Positions 25,115 through 42,300 of a stretch of DNA of 60,000 nucleotides are shown one piece after another (the stretch's first letter is position 1; every line of letters begins with the position of its first letter). Both the position numbers and the translations under genes were made by a program. The notes beneath the pieces were generated by a model. The model was not told the origin of the DNA. It ran no database searches and saw nothing but the letters and a program-made list of their open reading frames with translations. Origin of the DNA: Chrysomallon squamiferum (lineage: Eukaryota > Mollusca > Gastropoda > Neomphalida > Peltospiridae); the NCBI GenBank assembly GCA_012295275.1, contig CM022671.1, forward strand, positions 20,402,822 to 20,462,821, in the 5' to 3' direction.

Positions 25115-26243
25115 TATTATTATTATTTATTATTATTATTATTATTATTAATATTATTATTAAAATAGGATAAGTAAAATACCTAAACCATAAGATTTTT
25201 ATTTCAGCCCAATCAATATAATTTCATTTGATTAAATATAATTAAAAATAGGAGTCCCATATGAGTTGTTTCTTTGTGTGGTATATTTGAAAACTAATTT
25301 CTGAACTGCAGTCTTTCGATCTCTTTAGGCATTATATTTATTTTTATATTTTGATCACTTTTCACTGGGGTAAAAAACCAAAAAAACCCCACAAAAACAA
25401 CTAACAACAGCAACATCCGTAAAATAAGGTCTTATTTCACAAAATTAACTTAGTATTTTAATAACTTTAATTAATTAATTTATTTATTTATTTATTTATT
25501 ATTATTTATTTATTTATAATTGTTTTGTTTTTTTTAGTCTGTGTCTCTAATTATTAAACATTTGATTCAATGTAAGTTTTAAAATTCAAAAATTAACTAT
25601 TAGCTGGTGTCAGATTTATTTTGTTTGCTTATGACAGAAAAAACGAAATGAATGCTTAATACTGAAGCTTAAATATATTAACTGTTTATACTGTTTTTAT
25701 ATCTGCTGCTGCCATTTTCTTGGTTATTCTTTTCAATTAGCTGCTAGAGATATTTTATGTATACCATCTCATAAACTGGGAAAAGACATAAAACATTTTT
25801 GAACAGGAAACAGCTTAATGGGAACACTAAAAAGAACTGAAATTGAATGATATTTTATTGTAAGATACAAAAGTCAATGTACCATATCGCATGTTTTAAT
25901 GGCCATCCATAACATTAGCAAATAAATAAATAGTTATTGCAAATCCATAAATAATTTTTAACATAAAGCATTAGATATTTGAAATACTAAAATTTGGAAC
26001 TGTAGTGAAGAATGATGCAGGCATCTTTATTGTTAGTTGTTTTTTGTTTTCTTTTTCTTTATCTCTTCAGTTATTTTTTCTTTTTTCAAAAAACCCAATA
26101 TATATTCACATTTCCAAATTGTATTTATTTATTTATTTATTTACAGCATACAAATATCTTAAACTTCAATTTTCAAATTTATAAAAAGAAGAAAACCAGT
26201 TGCACAATATCATTAATTAATAATAATAATAATAAGTGATAAA

Positions 26244-26281
<38 letters not shown>

Positions 26282-27686
26282 AATTGAAATCTAGACAAAA
26301 ATATTTCTAAATTTTAGAAGTATTTCACTTGTTTGTGATACCTGAGTATTTACGATTTGTTTATTTTTATGGCTATTTCAAAATTCACTAACCATATATC
26401 ACATTATCTGAATAATTCTGTATTGGTAATATACATCTAATGCATAAAATTAAATATACAAAACATAATGTCAGTATAACGTGCATTAACTGACGTCATG
26501 AAAATTATATTATTTATATGATATCTAAAATAATTACAGTTAAATTTATGGTGTATTAAAATTATTTATTTATGCTTGGATTCTGCTACATATGAATATA
26601 TACAACACTTTTGTGTTTTACCTTTGCAGTATTGTTTGTTTTTGTTTTTAAACAGGAAAGAAATGAGTAACAGCAATCTCATTCAGGAGAATTCAGTTTA
26701 GAAGTAATAATAATAATAATAGTATTAATAATAACATTAATAAAATAGTGTGAGTTAATACACTGTAATATAAATTGAACTGATTTTAAACACTACATAA
26801 ACTGGAATAATAATAATGCTAGTTGCATTAATATGAACAATAAAAATTTAAATAATATTAAAAGATATAAACTGAAATAATAATATAACTTATTAAAAAT
26901 GGTATAACAGTTTTAAAAAATCGTAGTAACTAATAAAAAAAATCACATTCTAGAGATAATTCCTTAAAAAAAAAAAAATAATAATAATAACAGTTATAAA
27001 ATATATCTTGTAAACATCAACAGATGAATAGTAAGAAACAATTTATTATCATAATTATACGTTTATTTATTTTCGCCAAAACAATTTATTATTATAATTA
27101 TACATTTATTTATTTTCGCCAAAAACATTCAAACACCATTTGGGTTAGCAGTTTTCACATTTTGTAAACTCAGTAGCAACTCTCTCTCTTTCACTCTTTG
27201 TTTCTCTCTCTCTCTCCGTCACACAAACACACGCACGAGAGACGTTTGTGACAGAGTATAGAGAAATAATAATAATGTAATTTAGAACTACACAAATATA
27301 AGATGAAAACAAACACATACTGGTAATTATAGAAAGAAATGCATGGTTGTGATTTTTACATTGTATAAGTGATTAACACTGCATCTGAACTAAATGACAT
27401 AATAACTCCAGAGAAAAATTAACGTCCACAAAGATACAAATGAGGGGTAGTCTTTCTTTTTTTTTAAATTTTGGTTCATTTACTTTTTTAACACATTACT
27501 TCAAAGTGAATGGTTTCAAAACCGTTAAATTAAGTAATATACTCTTGAATTTTAATGGGTTTACATGTGGATTTTAAACTAATATTTTTCTTCTTCTGAA
27601 TCTTAACAAATCTCTTCATTGATTTTAACATTTCTAGACAAAAAAAATGTATGACTAGACAACAGATGAATGTCTAGACTAACAGT
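24115..27686. other. Upstream region of copy A and 3' flank of copy B
   Basis: The first about 700 bases resemble the region upstream of copy B (GTGGATTTTTGTCG blocks) and probably hold the promoter and 5'UTR. Then come a GTT/ATT microsatellite cluster (25030-25165), a stretch of about 560 bp unique to copy 1, a poly(A) run (26247-26279) and DNA homologous to 35.4-36.3 kb. The duplication junction is near 27027. Just after it a unit of about 43 bp containing TTTATTTATTTTCGCCAAAA is itself doubled (27040-27125). No coding exon was seen. Confidence 0.6.
25030..25165. repeat. (GTT)n/(ATT)n microsatellite cluster
   Basis: GTT units pass into interrupted ATT units. At the homologous place in copy 2 only GTTGTTGTT remains (32941-32949). 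Confidence 0.9.
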
Positions 27687-31952
<4,266 letters not shown>

Positions 31953-34145
31953 AATTACTCTTGTAATTTAGGGTGGATTTTTGTCGGAATTCGACCCGAT
32001 GTGCTGTTTTTAAAAAAATCTATGTTTTCAAAGTCCACGTAAGTTTTCGAACGTGATAATTAAAACATTACGATTGAGACTGCTTACTGAAAGATACTGA
32101 TAATATTATCTCTTGTTTGTTTTGTTGTTAGTCCAAATCACGTCATGATACAAGTATATGCTATCCAGTTAAAATAAGCGGTCCTTTTCCTTGTTTGTTA
32201 CCACAGTAAACCTAACACGACAGAAGTTATCGATTTCGTTTCGTGGACGTCATTTTTAACAACAACAACTAAAAAAAACAGGACACACTTGAAAATTAGT
32301 CCCAAGTAGCCTACATATCGTAAGTTTTGTCCCAAAACTGAAAATGTTCGATACCTTAGGATTCGCTGGCGTGTAACGGAGATCTTTTGTCAGTTTGTGT
32401 GTTCGCATATATAGCCGGTTCGGCCTTGGTTGTGCAACATGTGTTTCTGTATACTAATTTATGTATTAAATCGTTTGCAATAAAGTACAAGCACAGTCTG
32501 TTTGTGGTGGCATTTCATTTCCACCTTAAGTGTAAATAAAGCTTATTTTTGCAGTTTGTTATTATTTATTATATCTTGACTAGGAATAAAGGAATGACTT
32601 TTAAGATAAGTAAAATTTAAATTAAACTAGTGTCAAGATTCAGTTAAATATAGCATCCAAATGCATGGCAATATTGATGAAATGATTTACAACAGGTTTA
32701 TATTGTAAGTCACGGTATATATTTAATTAGTTGAGAGGCCTTTTTTGATTATTAAAATTTTAATATTTGTAATAATGTTATAATAATATCTAATATAAAT
32801 GTAAACAGAACTTAAAAGTGTGGGTTCACTCTGAGTATTACACCCTTTTATTATTTACAATTCAGTTATTCATTCATTCATTTTATTTTTAATATTTTGA
32901 GTTTTTATTTTTAATTAATTAATTTATTTATTCATTTATTGTTGTTGTTATTTAAATGGGATAAAATTTATGTATACCATCTTATAAAGAGAGAAACTAC
33001 ACACAACTTGAAAAGAAAACAGCTTAATGGGAGTACTGAAAAGAATTGAAATTCCCTAATACTTGGAAATAAAAAAAAAAAAATAATAATAATAACCATC
33101 ATAATTTTAAATGCTTAAACTGACCATCATCCTTACTGCAAATAAATAAATAAACAACAAAAAAAAAAAAAATAAAAAAAAAAAAATAAATAAATAAATA
33201 AATAAAAAAAAAAAAAAAAAATATGAATAATAGTAAATTGTGTTCTAAAAACACAGGACTCTTCAGAAAACTGAGCAGAACATAGTTACCATAGCATGGA
33301 CATAGCAACAACAGAACATCCTAATATCCTGTATGTAAATAAAATAAAAACAAACTATTTTAAATACAATTAATATTTATTCAAATTTTCTCTTGAATAA
33401 TTTTGTTAGCAAAACAATACTCTATTGGTTTAATAAAATCTCACAAAACACATTTTGTATAATTAAATACAAATTTAAGGGCTAAATAATAATAATCACA
33501 ATATGAATAACACATTTAGGATTATTAAAAATGAAATGCTTCCAGCACCACAAACAGTTCTAAGAATTTTAATTCTGTATCACACTATGACACAAGCTGT
33601 AAATGCAAAAACAAACTATGTAAAAAAAAAAAAAATTAAATATGATTCATTTAAATGAAAAAATGTTGGGATGATACAATATATTTCAAACTTATTTTTG
33701 CCTGATTTAAATTTTCGGCATTAATTCAGAGAACTGATAAGCATTTTTAAAATTTCAGAAATAAAATACTCTAAAATTATAGACTTGATTGTTTTGGATA
33801 ATACAAATATTTAATTTGTATTTATATTATTTTATAATTTAATTCAATTTAATTTTTTATTACATAAATATTATATTTTTTAATTTATTATATATATTTT
33901 TATTAATTTATATTTATGTTTTTATTTATGCTTGCATGTAGGTATAAATTTTTTCTTCTTTTCAAAGTAAACAAATTGACTAAAAATAATACAAATAAAT
34001 GCTAAGTTGTGCGTTCTTAAAACATTTGAAAAAGATAATTTTGCTGCAGAAAATAAATCTGAGTTTTTAAAAAGATTTTCTTTAAAATCCAGATACAAGA
34101 TCATCTTTATCAGATTAAACAAATTTTAAATGCTCGACAACAACA

Positions 34146-34176
<31 letters not shown>

Positions 34177-36945
34177 AGTAAATAATAATAATAAAAATAA
34201 CAATAATAATAATAAAAATAAAAATAATAACAATAATAATAAAAATAGTTTGATTAAATCTAGAAACAGTTTTCATATATATTAAATTTCTACACAAACA
34301 ACATTTCATTTTTATATTTAGCAATGTAGCTGCCACAAGAAATAACAAAATGCAATCAAGAATATAAGCTAAAATATAATAATACTTGGAAAATACAGGC
34401 ACTTCAGTGATTCAGATTAATACTGTATACAGATAACAAATTTATCATAAAAATATCTTTTTAAAATAAGAAAAAGTAAAGAAATCAATATTCAGTTCAT
34501 AGACAAAACATCTACTATAACATATATATATATAATTCATGCAGTGAATCATGATAGGGAGGTAATTTATGTCGATTAAGGGGCTATAATCAGTGTATTT
34601 TTCTAAAACAGAAAAATCTTGTTTGTAAAATTGGAAAAGTTAAGTTTGCTTGTGAAAAATCATATGTCTTTGGTTTAAGCTAAATACTAATTTTGTTTCA
34701 TCATTATTAAATCAATAACTAGATATGAGTTGTAAAGTTGATATGATTTTCATCAAAGATTCCAAAAATATATATACAGAGATCATGATTTTTTTTTTTC
34801 AATTGTTATAAAACATTAAATTCAAATTTCCAATAAGAGTATCAAAACAATTTCAACAACATTTTTAAAATCTAATTTTGTTTTTCACAATTTTATTTTT
34901 CATTATCAAAATCAGGAATGTTATAAATGGCACCTCAGTGAATTTTTGTTACATTTCTTGTACTCATCCATAATTATTATATCCTCCATAACATAGATTC
35001 AGTAAGTTTATATCAGTTCCATTATTTTCTTAATTTTAAGTTAAAAATACATAAACTCTTAGAGAAATATATAATTTATTTAAAAAATCAAAATTGTTAC
35101 AATCTTTATTCAAAAGAAACTTTTTTTTCCTTCTTGTTGTTTTCTTATCATTTGTTCCTGTTTCTGTAGATTTTGGGATCAGATATAAAAAAAATTATTA
35201 ATTGAGATTCTTAATTTATTTGATAAATATTTTAAAAGACTAATTAATATAAGCACCTATATTTTAATAATAATTAAATCAAGAACATTATTTTACCAGT
35301 GATCCTTTCTTTTAAATGAGTATTTTATGCTCTAACATCAAGTCAGTTCATTGATTTTGTTCTATATTCAGTTTATCAGATTGTTAAAAATGTATATATT
35401 TGTACTGCAAATCCACAAATATCGTTTAACATAAAACATGAGGTACTGTAAATGCTAAACTTTGGAACTATAATGAAGAACGATGCAGGCATCTTTATTG
35501 TTAATGCATTTTATTTATTTTTTTCTTATTTTCTTCATGTTTTTTTTAATTTCCCCCCAACAAAATATATTCATATTACTGAACCATTACTGGCATTTAT
35601 TTATTTATTTACAACAGATAAATCTTAAACTTCCAAAAAAATAAAGAACAAAACTAGTTGCACACTATCATTAATTAATAAATAAAGAAATTTAAAAAAT
35701 AAAAAAAATATTGAAGTTTAGACTAAAATATTTCTAAATTTTAAAATACCTGAGTATTTACGATTTGTTCATTTATATTGCTGTTTCAAAATTCACTAAC
35801 TACATATCACATTATCTAAATAATTCTGTATTGGTAATATACATCTAATACATAAAGTTAAATATAACAAAATACAATGTCAGTATAAAGTACATTAAAT
35901 GATGTCATGAAAAGTATATTATTTATATGATATCCAAAATGATACACAGTTAAAATTAATCATTTATAGTTGGATTCTGCTCCATATAAATATAAACAAC
36001 ACTGTTGTGTTTTACCTTTGGAATATTGTTTGTTTTTGTTTTTAAACAGGAAAGAAATGAGTAACAGCAATCTCATTCAGGAGAATTCAGTTTAGAAGTA
36101 ATAATAATAATAATACTATTAATAATAACATTAATGCTAATTGAATTAATATGAAGAATAAAAATTGAAATAACAATATAAACTTTTTAAAATGGTGTGA
36201 TAGGTTTTAAAAATTGTAGTAACTAATAAAAAATCACACAGAGAAGTTATTCCTTTTAAAAAATAATAGTTATAAAATATATCTTGTAAACACATCTAAT
36301 ATATATATATATGTATATATATCCACACACACACACATATACATGCATACACATATGTATGCATGTATTTGTTTTTAAAAAAACAGCAAAAGAAAGATTA
36401 CAAACCATAAGGCATTTTTTTGTTTTTACCTGACACCAATATACTATTGTATACACATGTATTTAATTAGTTTTGTAATATTAGTTTACAAAAACTATGA
36501 TAAAGATATATTATTTTAATGACAAACAATGAATTTCACTTGCTTGAATATATGGAAATATGTTATTTTCAAATCACTGTATTATAATCAAATACATAAA
36601 TAAAATCTAAAGACAATTATAACAGATCTCTAAGTATTCCATAAATTTAAAAAAAAAAAATTAAATTTATATTTATCTAACATTCATAAAACAGTTTAAA
36701 AAAAAAAAAAAAATAAATAAATAAATAAATTAAAAATTAAAATGTCCATATCTAATTATAATAAAAAACAAAATTTTAAAATTGCCTTAATTTTTTTTTT
36801 TTTTTTTTACAAAAGTAAGTCAAGGCAACAGATTTCATTCTATAAGAAATTTTGAACTTTTTTCTTAATCCTAGCAATCAAATCTGCAAAAAACCAAACA
36901 GTCACTGAGCTAAACACTGTTTCATACCAAATATCATCAAGTCCT
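31953..36945. other. Upstream region of SLC2A13-like copy B and 3' flank of AASS
   Basis: Promoter-proximal DNA shared with copy A continues to about 32960, interrupted by the insertion described separately. The stretch 33060-35400 is mostly private to copy 2, A/T-rich, with A-rich and AAT simple repeats (33070-33225, 34148-34245). From 35405 to 36295 homology with copy 1 returns. The stretch 36300-36945 holds TATA/CA repeats and homopolymer runs next to the AASS stop. No gene was recognised. Confidence 0.55.
32329..32517. mobile_element. Insertion of about 190 bp upstream of copy B, possible solo-LTR-like element
   Basis: Compared with copy A (CGTAAGTTTT|ATTTCG), copy B carries about 190 extra bases between CGTAAGTTTT and ATTTC. 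The insert contains TGTAACGG at 32372 (a start seen in many Ty3-type LTRs), TATATAGCC near 32408, AATAAA near 32480 and a GTGGTGGCA end near 32512, in the order expected of an LTR. No clean target-site duplication was found, so the class is uncertain. Confidence 0.4.
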
Positions 36946-36950
36946 TTATT
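36945..36950 (-). terminator. AATAAA overlapping the AASS stop codon
   Basis: The gene ends ATC CAA TAA AG, so the hexamer AATAAA overlaps the stop. I saw no other minus-strand AATAAA within the next few hundred bases. Whether it is used for polyadenylation cannot be told from sequence. Confidence 0.3.
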
Positions 36951-39337
36951 GGATGGTTACTTTCTCTGTGGGAATAATTCCCTCTTGTTCCAGGCGATTA
37001 AGAATTGGTTTGTAAATATCAAATGCCAGAGGAATCACAATACCTTTGGTTTGAATTTCACCTGAAACAACAAATATATAGACTCAATTTAGAAACAGTG
37101 TTACAGAAAGAAAAGTGACAGAGGTAATAAAAAATAAAATAAAAACACGAGGAGAAAATATGTGGTGAAGATCCTAATACAAAAATTCATGAAAACTTCT
37201 GGGGAGTTCAAAACTTTTGCTTGAGTTTCAGAGACAGTGTTTTTATTTGTTGTTTTTTTTCGTAGTTATTGGATGGTTTAACAATAAGAAAATTTATTTC
37301 AAGTGACAAATTATTTTTAAAATGACTGCAAATTATGTGTATACATTATTTTTGATATACAAATTTATTTCATGTTCAGGCTATTTCTTTATATTCTAAA
37401 ATCTAAAACATTACACTTCCACTTTTAACATTTGGATAAAGTTACTCTGTAATACTTAATCATTGTAATAGTAATGCAGGTATAAAGATAAGAATCATGA
37501 GAACATTAAGGCTGACAGGTAATGGTGCAGAATAACTGTAACAGTAATAAAAGTAGATCTATTATAACAGCAGTAACCACAACAGGTATGTAAAATATTA
37601 GCATTTTTATTTATCATTTTGGCTGGTGGTGATCTGTTATTTGTTAATGTATGTACAATGATGTCAGTATTATTGTCATATGAATAAACTTTTTAAATTC
37701 AATTAATTAAATATAAATACAGCTTTAATAGCAAATTTTTATAATTAATTATTGGAGATTTTTCTTCTGTTTTATTTTATTAAAAAAAAAAAGGGGTTTT
37801 CAAGACTTTTTTCATAACCAAATGAAAATGTTTGAAGACTAGAGAAAAAGCCAACAGATGTCACATTACTCACCATCTAGGACCATTCGAGTTGCGATTC
37901 CTACAGGAAGTCCAACTGTCTTGGCCATAGCAGAGTGGCCATCTTGATCTCCATACACAACCAGGTTCAGCTGATGTTCCTCATTGGTGCCGTCGGGCCA
38001 GGCGATGCCGATGTCATGGCGCATCAAAATCAGATCTCTTTCTCTAGGACCTGTAACAAAAATACACCCATCACATCTTCTGTTGCAGTCACCTCTGGAG
38101 GGCTGCCACTCCTGTATTGCAGCCACCTGTCTATTATGGCCATCTTCATTCCCCAGTGTAACATTTTTTTTTGTTATATGTAAACTCAGTATGACAACCA
38201 CTTGACTATAACAATTGTTAATTACAAACAATTATACCAAGTACTTTGAATGGATTTTAAAGACATGTTTGTCTGTATTTGTAGATTAATTCACAATACC
38301 CTTAAATGGCAAGTTGAAGTATGAAAATTATTTTAGTTTCAGTTTTCATTACTTTTCTTTTACAGTCATTGTAGATTATCGAGTTTTTCAACTTTGATAG
38401 TTACTTCAGTCAAGGGTGTATCTAAGGTTTTGTTAACTATGTGGTTGATGTCCATATAAAACTGACTTCATTATAAAGGGAAAAAATATATGAATAAACA
38501 ACAATAATAATTGCATTTTTATTGAAATGAAAATTCAAAGTACCGTAAGCCAGTCTTTTTGCCAGGTAAGCTGAAAGTGTATCCACAGGTGTTCCATTCT
38601 TCTCAATTATTTCATCTCCAAGAAGACCAAGTCTAGCAAGCATAAATTTAAAATAACAAACAACTCAAATAAATAGTAGTCATGAACTGAAATATCAAAT
38701 GATAACATAATTCCGGATTAAAGGCAAGGAAACAGTTATATTATTCTGACACAATCAATTTTTCATTTGTGACATTAAAAATTATTTTACACAAACATCT
38801 GATCAATAATTTAAGGCTTTAATAATTATGTTAATTTTTGATATACTGTAACAAAACAGGATATAATAATCTGACAATGATTAGTTGAAATTCATCTAAT
38901 ATATTCAGAGATAACTATTTATGTTTTTTGCATTAAAAGCAAATAATGTTTTACATGCATGTTTCCAGATTTAAGTCTTGATTTTCATAAACCAGCTAAA
39001 GTGCTGTGGATGGGACAGAGAGATCTTGCTATTATAGATCTTGAGACCTAGCGTGTCCTGCACTGCTAAGAACAGGAGATTGCTAAACAGGTTCTCCATG
39101 GAGTGCAGATCATGCAACCTCAAGGAGCTACAACTCCTTGCATTATTTAAATTAGGAAACCATTACCCAACAATGGTGTCCAGCATGTGATCATTCCTGT
39201 CAAATTTGTCATAGATGATGTCCTTCAGAGAGTCCACAAAAATGTCACCTGTCTTTCCAAAATATTCACTGATGAATCCTTTCTGTGAAACAAATACAAA
39301 CAAATTTCAGTATTACCATGCATTCACACACATGTAT

Positions 39338-39370
<33 letters not shown>

Positions 39371-42300
39371 TACATAAATACATACATATATATAAATACA
39401 TACACACATTCACAGACACACAGACATATATATATATATCTATAATCTGAAATAAATGTTTAAAAATGTAAGAAACTTGCCACTATGTAAAACATCATTT
39501 CTACACTGAACAACAACAAAAAAAGGGTTTCAAAATTGAACACATTACCCATGTAATGTCTGGTCCCCCTGGGTGAAGGGCTGGGTGTGGCTCAGAGCTC
39601 AACAAGCCAAGGTCCAATAAACTGCGAATAGCAGCACTGTATCCCTGTTAAAAGTTGTCATAAAATTTCATTAAAGTAATGTACAAAACAATATTTAAAA
39701 AAATATATATATATATATATATAATTTCTCTTTTAAATAATAGTTTTAATAGTTACTGATACAGGTAAATACAAAACAGCAAAAGTTTTTAAAAATTAAA
39801 TAAAAATACAAATAAAAATTTATTTGTCATTTTGTATTTTGAATACAGGAATGGATTTTTTTGTATTCATTTATGTTGTATTCAATTTTAAATTATTCAC
39901 TAAATAAAAAATACAATTTAAAAAATAATTAAATATATAATTTATCTCTATATCTCTTTATATTTTTTCAATAAATGCATCTGAGATTTTTCTTATTTTA
40001 AAGCAATGTTTTACAAAGGAAAGTGTCAAGTAAATCGTTTTTGATACAAGAGAAGTAAAACCAGACATCTTTAACAAAATAAAATAAGACGATGATTACT
40101 TTATATCTCAGAGTTCCTCTTAACAGTGTCTGAGCTGATTCAATCCCATAAGGCTTTTGATACTGGGTGGAGTCTCTGTTGGGAAATCCCTCCAGATTGA
40201 ATCCTGGCATGAAGTTCAGACTTTTCACTGAATCTAGCAATGATCCTGGCTCTATCACCTTTATCTGAACAACAGTTACAGTTATATCTCTCTAAACAAT
40301 GAGGAATATCCACTTATCTCTCTAAACAATAAGGAATATTCACATGGCTCTCTCTATAAACAATAAGGAATAAGGAATATCTATCTCATCCATAAGTAAT
40401 ATTAGCCTTATTTTTTTATTAAACAAAAAGGAATATTAGCTATATTTGACTACACGATAAGGAACAATACTGCTATATTCAGTAATAAATAATGATCCTT
40501 AATACACAGATGATTTTGACAGCTTAATGACAGCTTAATTTTAAAAAACCCAGTAGATTACATGTAATGATATGAAGATTATAAAAATAATTACCTGTCC
40601 ATTTTTTATGTATTTGGCTCCTGCCAAACAGTTGAGTAAAACACCTTTAGGATACCAGCTGAAATAAATAGACTATTGTATATGTAGTCAATATATTGTC
40701 ATTTTTAAATATCGTTTTAAAATAATAAATGTGTAAAAAATTAGAATTTTGATATTGTACATTTACTGAATTTAAATTTGAAAAATTAACTCATAATCTT
40801 TAAATAAAAAATATTTCAAGCCCTGAGCCACAATAAGTTATAATACTAAATAAAAAAAATAAAAATAAAAATAAATATGTAACTAATAAATATATAATTA
40901 AAATAAATAAAATAAAAATAAATAAATAAATAAAATAAATGAAAATAAAATGAAAAACAAATGAAAATAAATAAAAAACAAATGATAAAAAATAAATAAA
41001 TAAATAAAGAAATAAAGAAATAAAGAAACAAACAAACAAACAAACAAACAAACAAATACAGTTAATTAGTAGGCACCTGGCAGGTAAGTAAATGTCATAA
41101 ATGAAGAAAAAGTATTAAAAAAGAGAATAATTATTTACCTGAATTTGTAGTGCAGTGGTGAATCAGAGAACTCGGGGGCTGGCAAACCACCACACCACGA
41201 CACATACGATGTGACCTGATGGGATAAAACATGATGTCATCTTAAAATATTCTTAAACATTAAGTAGAAAGTGAAGCATGAAACAGTTCTGAAATTTACC
41301 ACACAAACAAAAAGAAGATATTTAAACAGTTTGAGACTGGATCTTTACCTGCAAAAGAATCTATGTTTTGCTGTTATTTTCATTTATGATGCATTACCAA
41401 TAAAAAGAAAGAAAAAACATGGTCTCACCCCAGTATTTTAAAACTGGATACAGTGATATGAAAATTGTAGAAATTGCTATATAAATATTCAGAAGACTGT
41501 TACATTAAAAGATTTGCTTTTGTTTATGTCTGCAGATGAAATTTTTATAAGAAAGTGTCTTGTGAAAACAGAAATAGAAAACCAGGCTTACCTTTCCACC
41601 ATTTTGTTTGGCTTCATCAAAGCACTGCATGGCCATCATGTGATCAATGCCTGGGTCTACCCCCACTTCATTCAGAATAGTGATTCCTGCATCAGTAGCA
41701 CTAGAAAGTGGGAAAAAATAACATTACAGACTAATGTAACAGTTTTAAACATGTTTTAATATAATAAATAGCAAAAAGATGCAAGCCAAAATACAGCAAA
41801 ATATGTCTAGGAAAAAAAAATACAGCAACCAAATTATATGTCTAAGGGAAATGAATACTGAAATCAAAAATATATGTCTAGATGTGAAATGAATACTGAA
41901 ATAAGAAATATATGTCTGTGGAAAAGAAATAAAGTAGCCAAAAATAACATTCTTTACACTGATTTTTTAAAAACATTTCTTTGATAAAAGAGGAAAAAAC
42001 CCCATAAATCCCCTCATCTTATTTACACTGTTTAGTTTATAATCAGAGTTTATGAAATGTTGTACTATTTCAAGATAAAATAATTACCTGTCATGTAACT
42101 TCTGCATGGTGGGTGACACATAACTGGCAGTGACCATGTTCTTCTTGTGTTTGATGCACAGTTCAGCTACATCTGGGTGCAAGTTGTATGGAAGAAGACT
42201 TAAAAAAAAAAAAATAATACAAACAATTCAACATGATGGTTATTTTTATTTATTAATCATTAATAAGACAAAAAAGGGGTTAAAAAAGTTAGTGTGCGAG

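Larger units (their letters stand above)
19697..27026. repeat. Tandem segmental duplication, copy 1
   Basis: The unit runs from a GTAAGAAACA-containing block at about 19697 to a block reading TTATAAAATATATCTTGTAAAC near 26994-27018. It holds SLC2A13-like copy A with its flanks. Exons, introns, 3'UTR, promoter and far-upstream DNA all have counterparts, in order, in copy 2. The stretch 25180-25740 has no counterpart in copy 2. Confidence 0.85.

Noticed and set aside
26247-26279. Poly(A) run as the tail of a processed retrocopy
   Set aside because: The bases before it show no coding homology, and the homologous DNA in duplication copy 2 has the same flank with only short A runs, so this is local homopolymer expansion.
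37935-38205. Plus-strand ORFs over an AASS exon
   Set aside because: Antisense to an AASS exon whose frame and splice sites are clear.
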